A stretch of DNA of 64,000 nucleotides, from NCBI RefSeq assembly GCF_022919135.1, contig NZ_CP095049.1, positions 3,538,501-3,602,500 of the forward strand. The letters run 5' to 3'. Under the pieces are notes generated by a model. The model was not told the DNA's origin. It searched no databases and worked only from the letters and a program-made list of their open reading frames with translations. Position 1 is the first letter of the stretch; every line of letters starts with the position of its first letter. A program made the position numbers and the translations under genes. The DNA is from Hymenobacter cellulosivorans (GTDB lineage: Bacteria; Bacteroidota; Bacteroidia; Cytophagales; Hymenobacteraceae). This document shows positions 19,365-28,630 of this stretch, piece after piece.

Positions 19365-19841
19365 TTAATACTCGGTCTTGCCTTCCTTGGCTTCCCAGGC
19401 CCGGAAGCCGGCCAGGGCCTCGTCGCGCAGCAGCTGGGTCATCGGCACCTGACGCTCGGCCAGTGGCTTCTCGATTTCGTCGTAGATAAACTGGTCGTCG
19501 AAGCCGATGGCGGCGGCATCCTGCTTGGTATTGCCGTAAAACACGCGGCGGGGGCGGGCCCAGTAAATAGCGCCCAGGCACATGGGGCAGGGCTCACAGC
19601 TGGTATATAGGTCGCAGTCGTCGAGCTGGAAGGTGCCCAGCTCCCGGCAGGCCTTGCGGATGGCATCTACCTCGGCGTGGCAGGTGGGGTCGTTGGTGCT
19701 GGTTACCTGGTTGAAGCCGTGGGCAATGATGCGGCCGTCTTTGACCACCACAGCACCGAAAGGACCACCGAAGCCGGCTTGCATTTTCTCAATTGACAGG
19801 CGAATGGCTTCACGCATGAACTCGTCGCGGGGGGCTTCCAT
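19365..19841 (-). CDS. guaD: Guanine deaminase (CDA-fold, GuaD type)
   Basis: A 158-aa zinc-dependent deaminase that converts guanine to xanthine in purine salvage. The zinc site is H55 (with E57 as proton shuttle, CHAEVDA) and C85/C88 in PCPMC. Family marks include GGPFGAVVVKDG, NQVTSTNDPT, YTSCEPCPMCLGAIYWARP, GFDDQFIYDEI and the C-terminal KTEY, closely recalling Bacillus subtilis GuaD, whose C-terminal tail closes the active site. That tail argues for guanine deaminase over tRNA adenosine or cytosine deaminase. Confidence 0.85.
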   Translation of the reverse strand: MEAPRDEFMREAIRLSIEKMQAGFGGPFGAVVVKDGRIIAHGFNQVTSTNDPTCHAEVDAIRKACRELGTFQLDDCDLYTSCEPCPMCLGAIYWARPRRVFYGNTKQDAAAIGFDDQFIYDEIEKPLAERQVPMTQLLRDEALAGFRAWEAKEGKTEY

Positions 19842-20106
19842 AGAAAAAGGGAATAGGAGGGAAAAGCCCGCAAGGTACGCTTGCGCCAGGAATTGAGCAG
19901 CATCCGGGCCTGGTATTCCGGGCTAAAGTACTGGCAGCACGCTACTTGCCTGCCAACTAGTAATAGCACTTTTTAAGAAAAAGCAACCGTTTGCTTGTCA
20001 CTCTACGAGTTACTCCGTATTGCTACGAGTGGTAATTGCGTATGCATTTGCCGAACCTACGTACCTTCCCCGTCTAGTCGTTTTTTTCTCACCAAATCCA
20101 CTTATC

Positions 20107-22005
20107 ATGCAAAAACACCTTACTCTGATCCTGACCGGATTATTGCTGCTGACGTCCGGGCTGCTACGGGCCGACCATCTGCGGGCCCACCTGCTGCTCT
20201 CGGCCAAGCTGGAAGGCGCTCAGGAAGTGCCCGCTGTGAACACAAACGCCAAAGGCGTAGCCAGCTTCACGATAAACCCGACCCGGGATACGCTCTTCAT
20301 TACTGCTACGTTCGTAGGGTTGAGTGGCCCCATCACTGGCGCACACGTGCATTTGGGTGCCCGGGGCGTAGCTGGTCCCATTGTAACCAGCCTGGAACCT
20401 ATGCTGAGAGGCAACCGGATGCAGGGCTTTCTCACCGGTTCCGATTTCGATGTGGCCAAACGCCGTAAATACCTGCTCGGCGCTTACTACATTAATGTCC
20501 ACACCGCCGCCAACCCGAACGGGGAAATCCGGGGCCAGATTGAGCTCGAAAAGGATTTTGCCTACATCACCCAGCTAAACGGCGCTGGAGCCGTACCTGC
20601 CGTGACGACGACGGCCTCCGGCTTCGGCGGCTTTGCCCTTTCCCAGGATAAAAGCAAAATCAAGTTTCAAACCATCGTGCGGGGACTCAGCGGGGCCATT
20701 ACCGGCATGGAGTTGCGCAATGCTACCGCCACCACGGCCGGTACTTCCGTACTCAACTTGCTGCCTTTCCGGGACCAGTTGAATCCGAACGTGTTCAGCG
20801 GCGAGTTTACGCCTACGCCCGCCGTGCTGGCTGCTTTCGAGGCTGGTACGCTGTATGTCAACGTCACGACGGCTGCTAACGCCGGGGGCGAAATCCGGGG
20901 CCGTATTTTCCAGGACCGTGCCTTTATCAACTTTGACGCCCGCCTGGATAGTGCCCAGGTGGTAGGTGGCCGCCATTCGCCGGGTAAAGGCATTGCTATT
21001 CTGCGCCTGAGCCCCACGCTCGACTCGATGTACGTATTTGCCACCTATGCCGGCTTGAGCGGCCCGGTTACGTCGGCACTGCTCTACGCATCGCCGGTGG
21101 GTGAGGCCAATACGGCCAGCGTGCAGGCCAGCGCCGAGATGGTAAGCTTTATCCAGAATGAATTTTTGGGAGTGCTGTTTACGGGTCTGAATGCGCCAGG
21201 TAATACACTGACCCGCACCTTACTGGCCGGTAATATCAATCTGCAGCTGGCTACGGCTGCCCGCCCCAACGGCGAAATCCGGGGCCAGGCATATCGGCTG
21301 GCTCGTGAAGGCTATACGTTTGCTATGAACGGTAACCAGGAGCGTCCGACGCCAGTTGCTTCACCTGGCTTCGGCTCAGGCCTGGTTTCTATCGACCGGG
21401 ACCAAAGCAACGCGCACTTTATGCTCTCCTGGGGCGGCCTGACCGGCCCGGCCCAGGCCGGCCACTTCCACACGGGTCTCATCACCCAGGCTGGCCCCGT
21501 CGTGTTTGATCTGATGCCCTTTTTCGATAATGCGACGGTTCCCATGGCCGCTGATGGCTACTGGCAGATGACGGCCAACGCTGCTCCAAATGCCAACCGC
21601 CCATTCACCCTGCGTCGCTCTATCCAGTTCCGGCGCGATAGTATGTACGTGAACCTGCACACGGCGCAGTTCCCCAGCGGGGAAATCCGCGGGCAGGTGC
21701 TGCGCGGGGCCAAGAACCTTTCCTTGGTGCTAAGTTCTGCAACTGCCATTGTAAACGGCACTTTCGCAGCCTTCCCCAGCCCGTTCCAGAACTCGTTTAC
21801 GCTCACTTTCGACGCCCGTACCACGGATACTGCCACGGTACAGGTATCGGATTTGGTGGGGCGCAGCGTCCTGACCTTACCGGTCGCCATGCGGATTGGT
21901 GCCAACCGCACGGAACTGAACTTGCCGCAACTACGAGCTGGCGTATACCTGGTAACCCTGGAAGCAGGAGGCGCCAAGACCGTAACTCGGGTTGTGAAGC
22001 AATAA
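20107..22005 (+). CDS. Four-domain CHRD protein with T9SS type A sorting domain
   Basis: A 632-aa secreted protein, with the ATG at 20107 giving a signal peptide MQKHLTLILTGLLLLTSGLLRA (the frame from 20020 adds 29 residues with no role). Four tandem CHRD-type domains follow (about 22-145, 150-265, 270-395 and 400-545). Each begins with a L(E)GAQEVP or similar segment and a GLSGP(I/V)T motif and ends in N(V/L)(H/T)TA..P.GEIRGQ. The C-terminal 85 residues form a type A T9SS signal (FPSPFQNSFTLTFDA, GVYLVTLEAGGAKTVTRVVKQ). CHRD proteins are of unknown function and are often extracellular. The protein is probably released or anchored at the surface. Confidence 0.85.
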   Translation: MQKHLTLILTGLLLLTSGLLRADHLRAHLLLSAKLEGAQEVPAVNTNAKGVASFTINPTRDTLFITATFVGLSGPITGAHVHLGARGVAGPIVTSLEPMLRGNRMQGFLTGSDFDVAKRRKYLLGAYYINVHTAANPNGEIRGQIELEKDFAYITQLNGAGAVPAVTTTASGFGGFALSQDKSKIKFQTIVRGLSGAITGMELRNATATTAGTSVLNLLPFRDQLNPNVFSGEFTPTPAVLAAFEAGTLYVNVTTAANAGGEIRGRIFQDRAFINFDARLDSAQVVGGRHSPGKGIAILRLSPTLDSMYVFATYAGLSGPVTSALLYASPVGEANTASVQASAEMVSFIQNEFLGVLFTGLNAPGNTLTRTLLAGNINLQLATAARPNGEIRGQAYRLAREGYTFAMNGNQERPTPVASPGFGSGLVSIDRDQSNAHFMLSWGGLTGPAQAGHFHTGLITQAGPVVFDLMPFFDNATVPMAADGYWQMTANAAPNANRPFTLRRSIQFRRDSMYVNLHTAQFPSGEIRGQVLRGAKNLSLVLSSATAIVNGTFAAFPSPFQNSFTLTFDARTTDTATVQVSDLVGRSVLTLPVAMRIGANRTELNLPQLRAGVYLVTLEAGGAKTVTRVVKQ

Positions 22006-22231
22006 CTACCACGCCATTGTATTCTTACAGTTCGGTAAGAAAATTACAACAGCTTGAACACCTAGGCACCTAACCGCACGAGATGAGACTTTGTGAAACT
22101 TTTTAGTAGCAAAGTTCATCTTTCAGGTAGTGGACTCAGAAACCGCCTCATGTTTCTGAAAATAAAAGAAAGACCGTGCGCCTTTTGACCCGCGGACAAG
22201 TATTTTGGCACAGAACTTGTAAGTGAAAATT

Positions 22232-22298
22232 CTGAAAGAATAGTTTTTTAGGTGTTTTGGTTGTGGAAAAGGGGACGTCGACTCGGCGTCCTTTTTTT
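22232..22298 (+). ncRNA. Candidate small RNA between a sigma-54-like box and a terminator
   Basis: TTGGCAC (22205-22211) and TTGT (22217-22220) have the spacing of a -24/-12 promoter, although the usually invariant -12 GC reads GT. About 12 bp later a short AT-rich segment leads into ggacg-N9-cgtcc followed by seven T residues (hairpin about 22267-22298). No ORF fits between them, so a transcript of about 65-70 nt is possible. The RNA is inferred; only the two motifs are seen. Confidence 0.3.
22267..22298 (+). terminator. Intrinsic terminator with T7 tail
   Basis: Five GC-rich pairs (ggacg/cgtcc), extended by G-T wobble and four A-T pairs, are followed by ttttttt. It points rightward and is 260 bp past the CHRD stop. 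Confidence 0.55.
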
Positions 22299-22364
22299 AT
22301 GCCCAAATGCTGCCTGCCCATTCGGGTGGCAAGCCGACTTACGTTTATTCCGGTACATAAAATA

Positions 22365-22385
22365 GCCCTGGTGGTTTGCCAGGGC
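22365..22385 (-). terminator. Possible terminator of the leftward PUL operon
   Basis: 7-bp arms (gccctgg / ccagggc) and a 7-nt loop; read leftward, the hairpin is followed by tattttatg. It lies about 255 bp past the SusD stop. Confidence 0.4.
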
Positions 22386-22640
22386 GGTGCATATTCATTT
22401 TCGTCGTTCTATCCTGCCTTTCCGCGGGCACAGCAGGCTTGGTAACCAAAAGCTGGGTGCCCGGTGCTGGAGCGTAGGCGACGTTTGGGAGAGTAGTACG
22501 CCCAGTACCAGCCGCTACAAACCCAGCCCCTCTCCAAGGGCCACACGAATCCATACCGCAGTTCCCACGCCACGGTTGGTGTTCCTGGTTTGCAACGACT
22601 GGTTATTGGGGTTGTTTGTGGGGGACTCAGCCGACCTGAC

Positions 22641-24436
22641 TTACTGCACCGGGTCGAAGGAGCCGCTGGGCCAAAGCAGGTTTTGCTTGAGCTGCGGATT
22701 GTTATCAAGGGCTTGCTGCGGAATGGCGAAGAAGTAGTACTCCGGCTTCCATTTGATACCGGCGGTGTAGCGCGTGTCCAGGTCTTTGAACTTGATGACC
22801 TCAAAGTAATCGGTGTAGACCTGATCCAGACTCAGCCCGTCGCGGATGGTGGCAAAGTTGGCCGGGGCAGTGGATTTTAGGGTGATGGTCACGCCCGTGC
22901 GCTTCTTGCCGTTGAGCACGCTTTCCATCTTTTTCCACCGGCGCAAATCCCAGAACCGCTTGCCTTCCAGGGCCAGCTCAATCTGCCGCTCGTAGAGAAT
23001 GGCCTCGAACATCTGGGCGCGGCTCATGCCCGCCTGCAGTCCGTAGTTGCCATCACCAGCCTCGATGCCGGCGCGCTGCCGCAGGGCTTTGAGCTGGGTG
23101 TAGGCCTCGGCTATGTTGCCTACGCCGCAGGCGCTTTCGGCCAGGTTGAGCAGCACTTCGGCGTAGCGGATTTCAATCCAGTCGGTGCCCGCGAACTGGG
23201 CCTGGGCCGGACTCAGACGGGAATCAATGGCTTTGCGCGTATAAAAGCCGGTACGGCTGGCCGTGGGCTCTACGGAAGAGTTGCCGCGGTAGTAGGTCCA
23301 AAGCCGGTAGCCGGTATCACCGTTCAGGGGCCAGCTGGTGCCGTTGTAGGCAATGGTCTTGTTGAAGCGCGGGTCCCGGTTTTTAAAGAACAGTTGGTCC
23401 GAGTACGCGTATTTGGTCGACTGGCCGGGCTTTTTGCCGTCCAGCATCGGGAAGGCTTTCACCAGCTCCCAGGTGGGCTGGTTGGCCGAGCCGCTCCCGT
23501 GCCGGTGTAGGCCGGGCGGGTGGTGTTATCGTAGGTGTTGCTTTTCTTGAGCTGGTCGGCCGTGGCGGTATTAAAACTGGTTACCATAACCGCCTCCCGG
23601 TTGTTGACTTCCTCAAACCAGAGCTGGTCGAAGGAGGTGTGCAGGCCGAAGCCATTGGCCGAGAGCAGGGTTTTGGCCTGCTGACTGGCCGCAAAGGCGG
23701 CCTGCCACTTGCTCACGTCGTCGCTGGGGTTGAACTGAGGGCTGGCAGCGTAGAGCAGCACCCGGGCCTTGAATGCCGCGGCGCCGCCTTTGTGAATCCG
23801 GCCCCAGTCGACGGAGCTATTCGTCCATTTGCCGGGCAGGTAGGTAATGGCCGTATCTAGGTCGGCCACAATGCGGGAGAAGGTTTCGGTGGAGGTGTTG
23901 CGCGGCAGGTAGGCGGCGGCCCGGGCCTCCACACCCACGGCTTCGAGCGGGGTCAGCACCAGCGGCACTCCGCCGTAAATCCGCACGAGGTCGAAATAGC
24001 GCCAGGCCCGGAAAAACAGAGCCTGGGACCGGAGCCGGTCTTTGACCTCCTTGGTCAGCGGCGAGCGGTCGAGGGCCCGCAAAAACATGTTGATGGTGCG
24101 GATCTTACCGTAGTTGTTCTTGCCGTCGAGGCTGGTGCCAAAATCGGTGACGGTATTGACCTGCACCGTGCCTTCGAGAAAGACGCTTTCCCCCTGAACC
24201 TCGTCCGAGAGGATGCTGGGATTGGTGTTGCCCAGGCCAATCCCGGTCTGGCCAAACCAGACGGGCAGGTTCTGGTCGTAGATGTAGCTTAGGTTTAGCG
24301 TGGCAAAGGCTTCGTCCTGGAAAACCACGTCCTCGGTTGAGGCGCTCAAATCCATTTTGTCCAGGGTGTCTTCGCAGCCGGAGAGGGCAAACCAGGCCGA
24401 GCAGGCCAGTAGGGCGGTGATACGAGAAAGTTTCAT
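22641..24436 (-). pseudogene. SusD/RagB nutrient-binding outer membrane lipoprotein, frameshifted
   Basis: Two overlapping frames together make one SusD protein of about 598 aa. The first (24436-23459) has a lipobox cysteine at 21 (WFALSGCEDTLDKMD) and the SusD helical core (RSQALFFRAWRYFDLVRIYGGVPLVL). The second (to 22641) carries PTWELVKAFPMLDGKKPG, the usual mid-protein SusD motif, then RDPRFNKTIAYNG, ALRQRAG, ILYERQIELALEGKRFWDLRRWK and FFAIPQQALDNNPQLKQN. The frames switch at about 23488-23500 (ccgctccc on the plus strand); one missing base would restore the read. SusD binds glycan at the cell surface as the lid of its SusC partner, encoded 15 bp upstream. This may be a real mutation or a sequencing error. 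Confidence 0.85.
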
Positions 24437-24451
24437 GAGTTCATCCGACGG

Positions 24452-27400
24452 TTAGAAGCCCACATTGATACCCAGCGACAAGGAGCGCAGCACCGGGTAG
24501 GTATCGTAAGCACCCGAGTAGGCCTTGTAGTTGTAAGGATTGTAGAAGTTGACGGCGTTGACGGCTACCAGGTAGGCCTTCACGCTGCTCAGGCCCATGC
24601 GGCTGGTCAGGCCAGCGGGCAGGCTGTAGGAAACGGTAGCGTTGCGAATTCCCACGGAAGTAGAGCTGCGGAACCAGAACTCCGAGGTGCGGTCGTAGCT
24701 GTTGCTTGTGAAGGGAGCCGGGTATTGGGCGCCCTGGTTTTCGGGCGTCCAGTGGTCGGTCCAGAAGGCGGGGCGGTTGGAGGTAGCCGTTGCGGCTTTG
24801 CGGGCGGCGCTTTCCACTGTGCCCTGGCCCCCAAATGAAATGCCCATCGTGAGCTGCATGCTGAAGCCCTTGTAGGAAAGGCTGGGATTTAGGCCCACGC
24901 TGTAGTGATTTTGCTCCTTTTTATTGAGGAAAGTCATGTCGTCCTCGGTAATCTTGCCGTCGGGAGCCGTGTACTGGCCCGAGGCATCTTTGGGGCCGCG
25001 GATATCCTGGTAGTAGAGCATGCCGGGCTTAGGGGCGTCGCCGAAGAGAGTGTAGCCTTTGTTCTGTTCCAGGAAGGCATCTACCTCACCCTGGTTGCGG
25101 AACATGCCCAGGTATTTGTAGCCCACCACGCCCTGGTCGGTGGAGTGGCCCGTGGGGTCGTCCCACTGCCCGACTTTGCCCGGCTCCACGTCCACCTTGA
25201 TCTGCTTGTTGTCGCTCCAGGTGAAGAACGTGTTCAGGCGGTACTGCCAGTCCTTGTTGATCGTGTTGTTGTAGCCCAGCGACACTTCGTAGCCGAAAGC
25301 GTCGATGGTCGAGAAGTTTTCGGAGGGCAGCGAGGCTCCAATCAGCAGGGGTGCCGAGCTGACCAGGGCCGTGAGCATGTTGTAGCGGTGGTCGTAGAAG
25401 CCGTCGGCCGTGAGCGAGAGGTGGTTATCCAGGAAGCGGGCATCTACGCCCAGGTTGTACTTGGTGTTGTCGTCCCAGCGGGCAGCCCGGTTGGCCAGCG
25501 CATTGTTGGGCGTGGCTGTCAGCGTACGGTCGTTGTTGCCGCCGAACACGGCCCCTTTGCCGGTTTCAAAGCGGTAGTTTTCCTGCCAGTTGTAAGCCCG
25601 GGTAGCGTCGCCGCCGAGCATGCCCACCGAGCCGCGCAGCTTCAGGAAGTTCACCCGGTCGGAGGTCGGAAAAAACGGCTCTTCCGACATCACCCAGCCG
25701 GCCGAAACCGACGGGAAGAAGCCCCAGCGGTATTCCGGCGCAAAGTTCGTGGAGCCGTCGTAGCGCATGGCCACTTCCAGCAGGTACTTGTTGGCGTAGC
25801 TGTAGTTGATGCGGCCAGCATAGGAGAGGATGCCTGACTCCGACTGGCTTTCGTAGGAATAGGTGCTGCCCGTGGCAAAGCGCACGTTGTCGATGGCGCC
25901 AGGAATGGGGCTAGTCTTGTAGGTTTCGGCCTCGTCGAAGAAGGTTTCCGACTGCTCGAAGAAGGCAATGGCCGAAACCTGGTGCCGGCCAAACTGCCGG
26001 TCGTAGTTCAGGTAGCCGTTCAGTTGGTAGCTGTTGGTGTAGCTGGGCACCAGGCGCACGATGTCCCCATTGTTGAGGAAGTTTTGCTTGGTGACGGTGC
26101 CGCCGTAGATGTGCTTATTGGTACCCAGCATGGAAAACTGGTACACCGGAAAGCGCGTGCCGTACTGCTTGCCGAAGTTGTTGTCCATCGTCTTGCTGTA
26201 CAGTACCCGCGCTTTTAGGCCCTTGATGAAGGGCAGCTCGTAGTCGAGGTTGGCCGTGATGTTGAGGCCCGTGTTGCGCTGGGAGGAGTAGTTGTCCGAG
26301 TTCTGAATTTCGAAAAAGTGAAACGAGTCGAAGCCCGTGCCGCTGGAGAGCTGCACCGGCAGCCCGTTGACATAAGGTTGGTTGAACTGCGGGGTGTAGA
26401 GCAGACCGCGCACGTCGTTTTCCGCGCTTTCGCCCCCTATTTTGAGGTAGTACATGCGCTTCTGGTACAAGTCGCCGCTCAGCGACAGGCCCGCTTTCAG
26501 GCGCTTGGTCACGTTCACGTCGGTACTGGCCCGGAACGTCCACTTGTTGGCGTTGATGTTGTCGAAGTTGCCGTTCTGGTAGTTGTACGACAGGCCGGCA
26601 AAGTACGTAGCCCGCTCACTGCCGCCGCTCACGTTTAGGGCGTGGCGCGTTACGGTGGCCGGCTTCCAGGCCTCTTTCAGCCAGTTGTAGTTGTTTTGCT
26701 GGAAGTGAGCCAGCTCGTCGGGGGTGTAGATGGCCGGATCCGTCAGCGGCCGGCCCCGGTAGATGTTGTAGCTGTTGAGGTAGGTAGCCAGCTCCACGCC
26801 GTTCATCATGGTGGGCAGGCGCACCGCGTCGGCCTGGCCGACGGAGCCGCTGTAGGAGAATTTGGGCGGGCCAGCTTTGCCGCGCTTGGTGGCTACCACG
26901 ACCACGCCCTGGTTGGAGCGGGCCCCGTAAATGGCCGCTGAGGCATCCTTGAGCACCGAAATGGCTTCTACTTCCGACTGGTCGAGCAGGTTGAAGTCCT
27001 CCTCGGTGCGCACCACGTTGTCGATGACGTAGAGCGGGCGGGTGGTGCCGCCGTCCTTGGTCAGCACCAAGGGGTTACGCACCGTAATCTGCCCTTTGTC
27101 GCCGGGACGGCCCGTGCCGCCGCTCACGCCCACGCCCGGCGTCTGCCCCACCAGAGCCGTCGAGAGGCTACCAACCGGCAGCTCCTCAATGGCCTTCATG
27201 TCGACGGTCGACACGGCGCCCGTCAGCGTGGCCTTCGACTGGGTGCCGTAGCCTACCACGACCACCTCATCAATCTTGGAAGTTTCCTCCTCCAGGGTCA
27301 CGTCGATGGTAGTGCGGCCGCCGGCCAATACTTCTACCTTCTTAAAGCCGATGGAACTGAGCACGAGCACCTCGTTGCCGGTGGGCAGGTTGATGCGAAA

Positions 27401-27658
27401 CACGCCCTGCGCATCGGTGGCCGTGCCCGTGGTCGTGCCCTTAATCACCACGCTGACGCCCGGAATAGGTTCGCCTTTGGCGTCGCGCACGGTGCCGGTG
27501 ATGTTCATAAACACCGGTCGGGCCGTGGTGGCTGGGCTGTCAGCCGCTGCGGCGTAGGTCGGGGCGCCACCGAGTAGCAGGCCGGCGAGTAGCGTGTAGG
27601 CAGCCCCCTGGCACAGGGCCGTCGGGCGGGTGGGAAATAAGGGTAGAAAGTGCGTCAT
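24452..27658 (-). CDS. SusC/RagA-family TonB-linked outer membrane transporter
   Basis: A 1068-aa outer-membrane beta-barrel for TonB-dependent uptake of oligosaccharides. After the signal region (1-38, ending PTYAAAADS) there is a carboxypeptidase-regulatory-like domain (about 50-130, ITGTVRDAKGEPIPGVSVVIKG). The SusC-specific TonB-box region follows (SKIDEVVVVGYGTQSKATLTGAVS), then the plug (about 145-260, PLYVIDNVV, VEAISVLKDASAAIYGARSNQGVVVVATKRG). The barrel ends with a C-terminal aromatic residue (LRSLSLGINVGF). It is intact and paired with the frameshifted SusD. The signal peptide is longer than usual, and an internal ATG could be the real start. Confidence 0.92.
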   Translation of the reverse strand: MTHFLPLFPTRPTALCQGAAYTLLAGLLLGGAPTYAAAADSPATTARPVFMNITGTVRDAKGEPIPGVSVVIKGTTTGTATDAQGVFRINLPTGNEVLVLSSIGFKKVEVLAGGRTTIDVTLEEETSKIDEVVVVGYGTQSKATLTGAVSTVDMKAIEELPVGSLSTALVGQTPGVGVSGGTGRPGDKGQITVRNPLVLTKDGGTTRPLYVIDNVVRTEEDFNLLDQSEVEAISVLKDASAAIYGARSNQGVVVVATKRGKAGPPKFSYSGSVGQADAVRLPTMMNGVELATYLNSYNIYRGRPLTDPAIYTPDELAHFQQNNYNWLKEAWKPATVTRHALNVSGGSERATYFAGLSYNYQNGNFDNINANKWTFRASTDVNVTKRLKAGLSLSGDLYQKRMYYLKIGGESAENDVRGLLYTPQFNQPYVNGLPVQLSSGTGFDSFHFFEIQNSDNYSSQRNTGLNITANLDYELPFIKGLKARVLYSKTMDNNFGKQYGTRFPVYQFSMLGTNKHIYGGTVTKQNFLNNGDIVRLVPSYTNSYQLNGYLNYDRQFGRHQVSAIAFFEQSETFFDEAETYKTSPIPGAIDNVRFATGSTYSYESQSESGILSYAGRINYSYANKYLLEVAMRYDGSTNFAPEYRWGFFPSVSAGWVMSEEPFFPTSDRVNFLKLRGSVGMLGGDATRAYNWQENYRFETGKGAVFGGNNDRTLTATPNNALANRAARWDDNTKYNLGVDARFLDNHLSLTADGFYDHRYNMLTALVSSAPLLIGASLPSENFSTIDAFGYEVSLGYNNTINKDWQYRLNTFFTWSDNKQIKVDVEPGKVGQWDDPTGHSTDQGVVGYKYLGMFRNQGEVDAFLEQNKGYTLFGDAPKPGMLYYQDIRGPKDASGQYTAPDGKITEDDMTFLNKKEQNHYSVGLNPSLSYKGFSMQLTMGISFGGQGTVESAARKAATATSNRPAFWTDHWTPENQGAQYPAPFTSNSYDRTSEFWFRSSTSVGIRNATVSYSLPAGLTSRMGLSSVKAYLVAVNAVNFYNPYNYKAYSGAYDTYPVLRSLSLGINVGF

Positions 27659-27711
27659 AGCAATGGTGGGGAGAGAAAACGCGTGCTTCAGAGGGGAATT
27701 GCTGCAAATGA

Positions 27712-28398
27712 TTACTGGGCCGCCTCAGCGGCTTTGCGGGCCGCAAGGCGGGCTTGCCAGTCTTTGCCGGCCTGGTTCATGTCGATGCCGGCGGCCGAGA
27801 GGTAGTTGTTGATCTTGCCTTTGTACTTGCCAAACCAGGCGTGCTTCTGCTCCGATGAACCCGCGTCCATGGCCTTTTCGCGGGCTTCGGTAAGCCAGGC
27901 CAGCATCTGGGCTTTCTGCTCCGGGGTCAGGTTGGGCAGCATGTCCTGGTAGGCCCGCATTGTGATGGGCAGCACGCCGTAGGTCATGCCGTCTTTGACT
28001 TGCTCGACCTGGGCCGGGCTGAGCTTCTGGTTCAGCTTGCGCAGGTACTTGGTGTGCAGCTTGGCCAGGTCCTGGTTGGTGCGCTCCTCTACCTGCTTGA
28101 TGGCGGCCGCGGTGGCTTCGGTCTTGGGCTGGGCCTTCAACGGGCTCAGCTCCGCTTTCTGGCGCTCGTGCACCTGGTTCAGCTGCTGATACTGGTCGGC
28201 AATGATGCTCTGCACCTGCTGGGCCGCGGCAGGAGAGAGAGGTCCCAGCTTCTCCACGATTTTGCCCGCCCGCTCATTGACGGTGCGCGTATAGGCTGCT
28301 TCCTTGGTTTCGGTTGGGGTCGTCTGGGCTGAGACCTCAACAGCGGCCGTAGTGGCCAAAAAACTAGCTAACAGCAGGCGAGAGAAAGTGTACGACAT
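27712..28398 (-). CDS. DUF3826 family exported protein
   Basis: A 228-aa exported protein with a signal peptide (MSYTFSRLLLASFLATTAAVEVSA) and a mostly helical mature part. It contains RAGKIVEKLGPLS, a Lys/Gln/Glu-rich helix (QLNQVHERQKAELSPLK), QKLSPAQVEQVKDGMTYGV and the C-terminal KYKGKINNYLSAAGIDM that I associate with DUF3826. Members are found in pectin PULs, but their function is not known. It lies 53 bp upstream of the SusC gene on the same strand and heads the SusCD segment after a 232-bp gap. Confidence 0.7.
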   Translation of the reverse strand: MSYTFSRLLLASFLATTAAVEVSAQTTPTETKEAAYTRTVNERAGKIVEKLGPLSPAAAQQVQSIIADQYQQLNQVHERQKAELSPLKAQPKTEATAAAIKQVEERTNQDLAKLHTKYLRKLNQKLSPAQVEQVKDGMTYGVLPITMRAYQDMLPNLTPEQKAQMLAWLTEAREKAMDAGSSEQKHAWFGKYKGKINNYLSAAGIDMNQAGKDWQARLAARKAAEAAQ

Positions 28399-28630
28399 GA
28401 CGGGTTGCGTAACTGCTTAAAGGTGAAGCAAGTTATGTAGTGCCCCCGCTGCTAGCCTCCAGCTTTTAGCCAACTTATTATACAATCTTAGCATCTGCAT
28501 GCGGTGGAGTGAGTAAGTACTAACCCCACTGCTATAATGGTACCTGTTGAAGTTGCATTAGAACTCCAGTTCCGGTGTGCACCGGTCATTGCTAGGCGCA
28601 GATTGCTTCCTCTCCCTGCCCATTGGCGAG
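28399..28630. other. 232-bp gap inside the leftward PUL arm
   Basis: No gene is seen. Read leftward it contains a weak pair of AraC-type half-sites: cagatgctaag (28487-28497 on the plus strand as its complement) and, 21 bp later, aagttggctaa. No good TAnnTTTG follows at the spacing used by the other four PUL promoters. It may hold an internal promoter for DUF3826-susCD, but the evidence is thin. Confidence 0.3.

Larger units (their letters stand above)
22006..22640. other. 635-bp intergenic region
   Basis: No convincing protein gene is seen; the short frames here have no start context or recognisable sequence. It holds a weak AT-rich hairpin just after the CHRD gene (22022-22041), a sigma-54-like box followed by a terminator (see the candidate RNA) and a hairpin at 22365-22385 that could end the leftward SusD transcript. 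The stretch 22006-22260 is clearly more AT-rich than the rest of the window. Confidence 0.6.

Noticed and set aside
22387..22737. Plus-strand frame of 116 codons at the end of the SusD gene
   Set aside because: Overlaps the SusD 3' end, has no signal or family pattern and mixed codon use.
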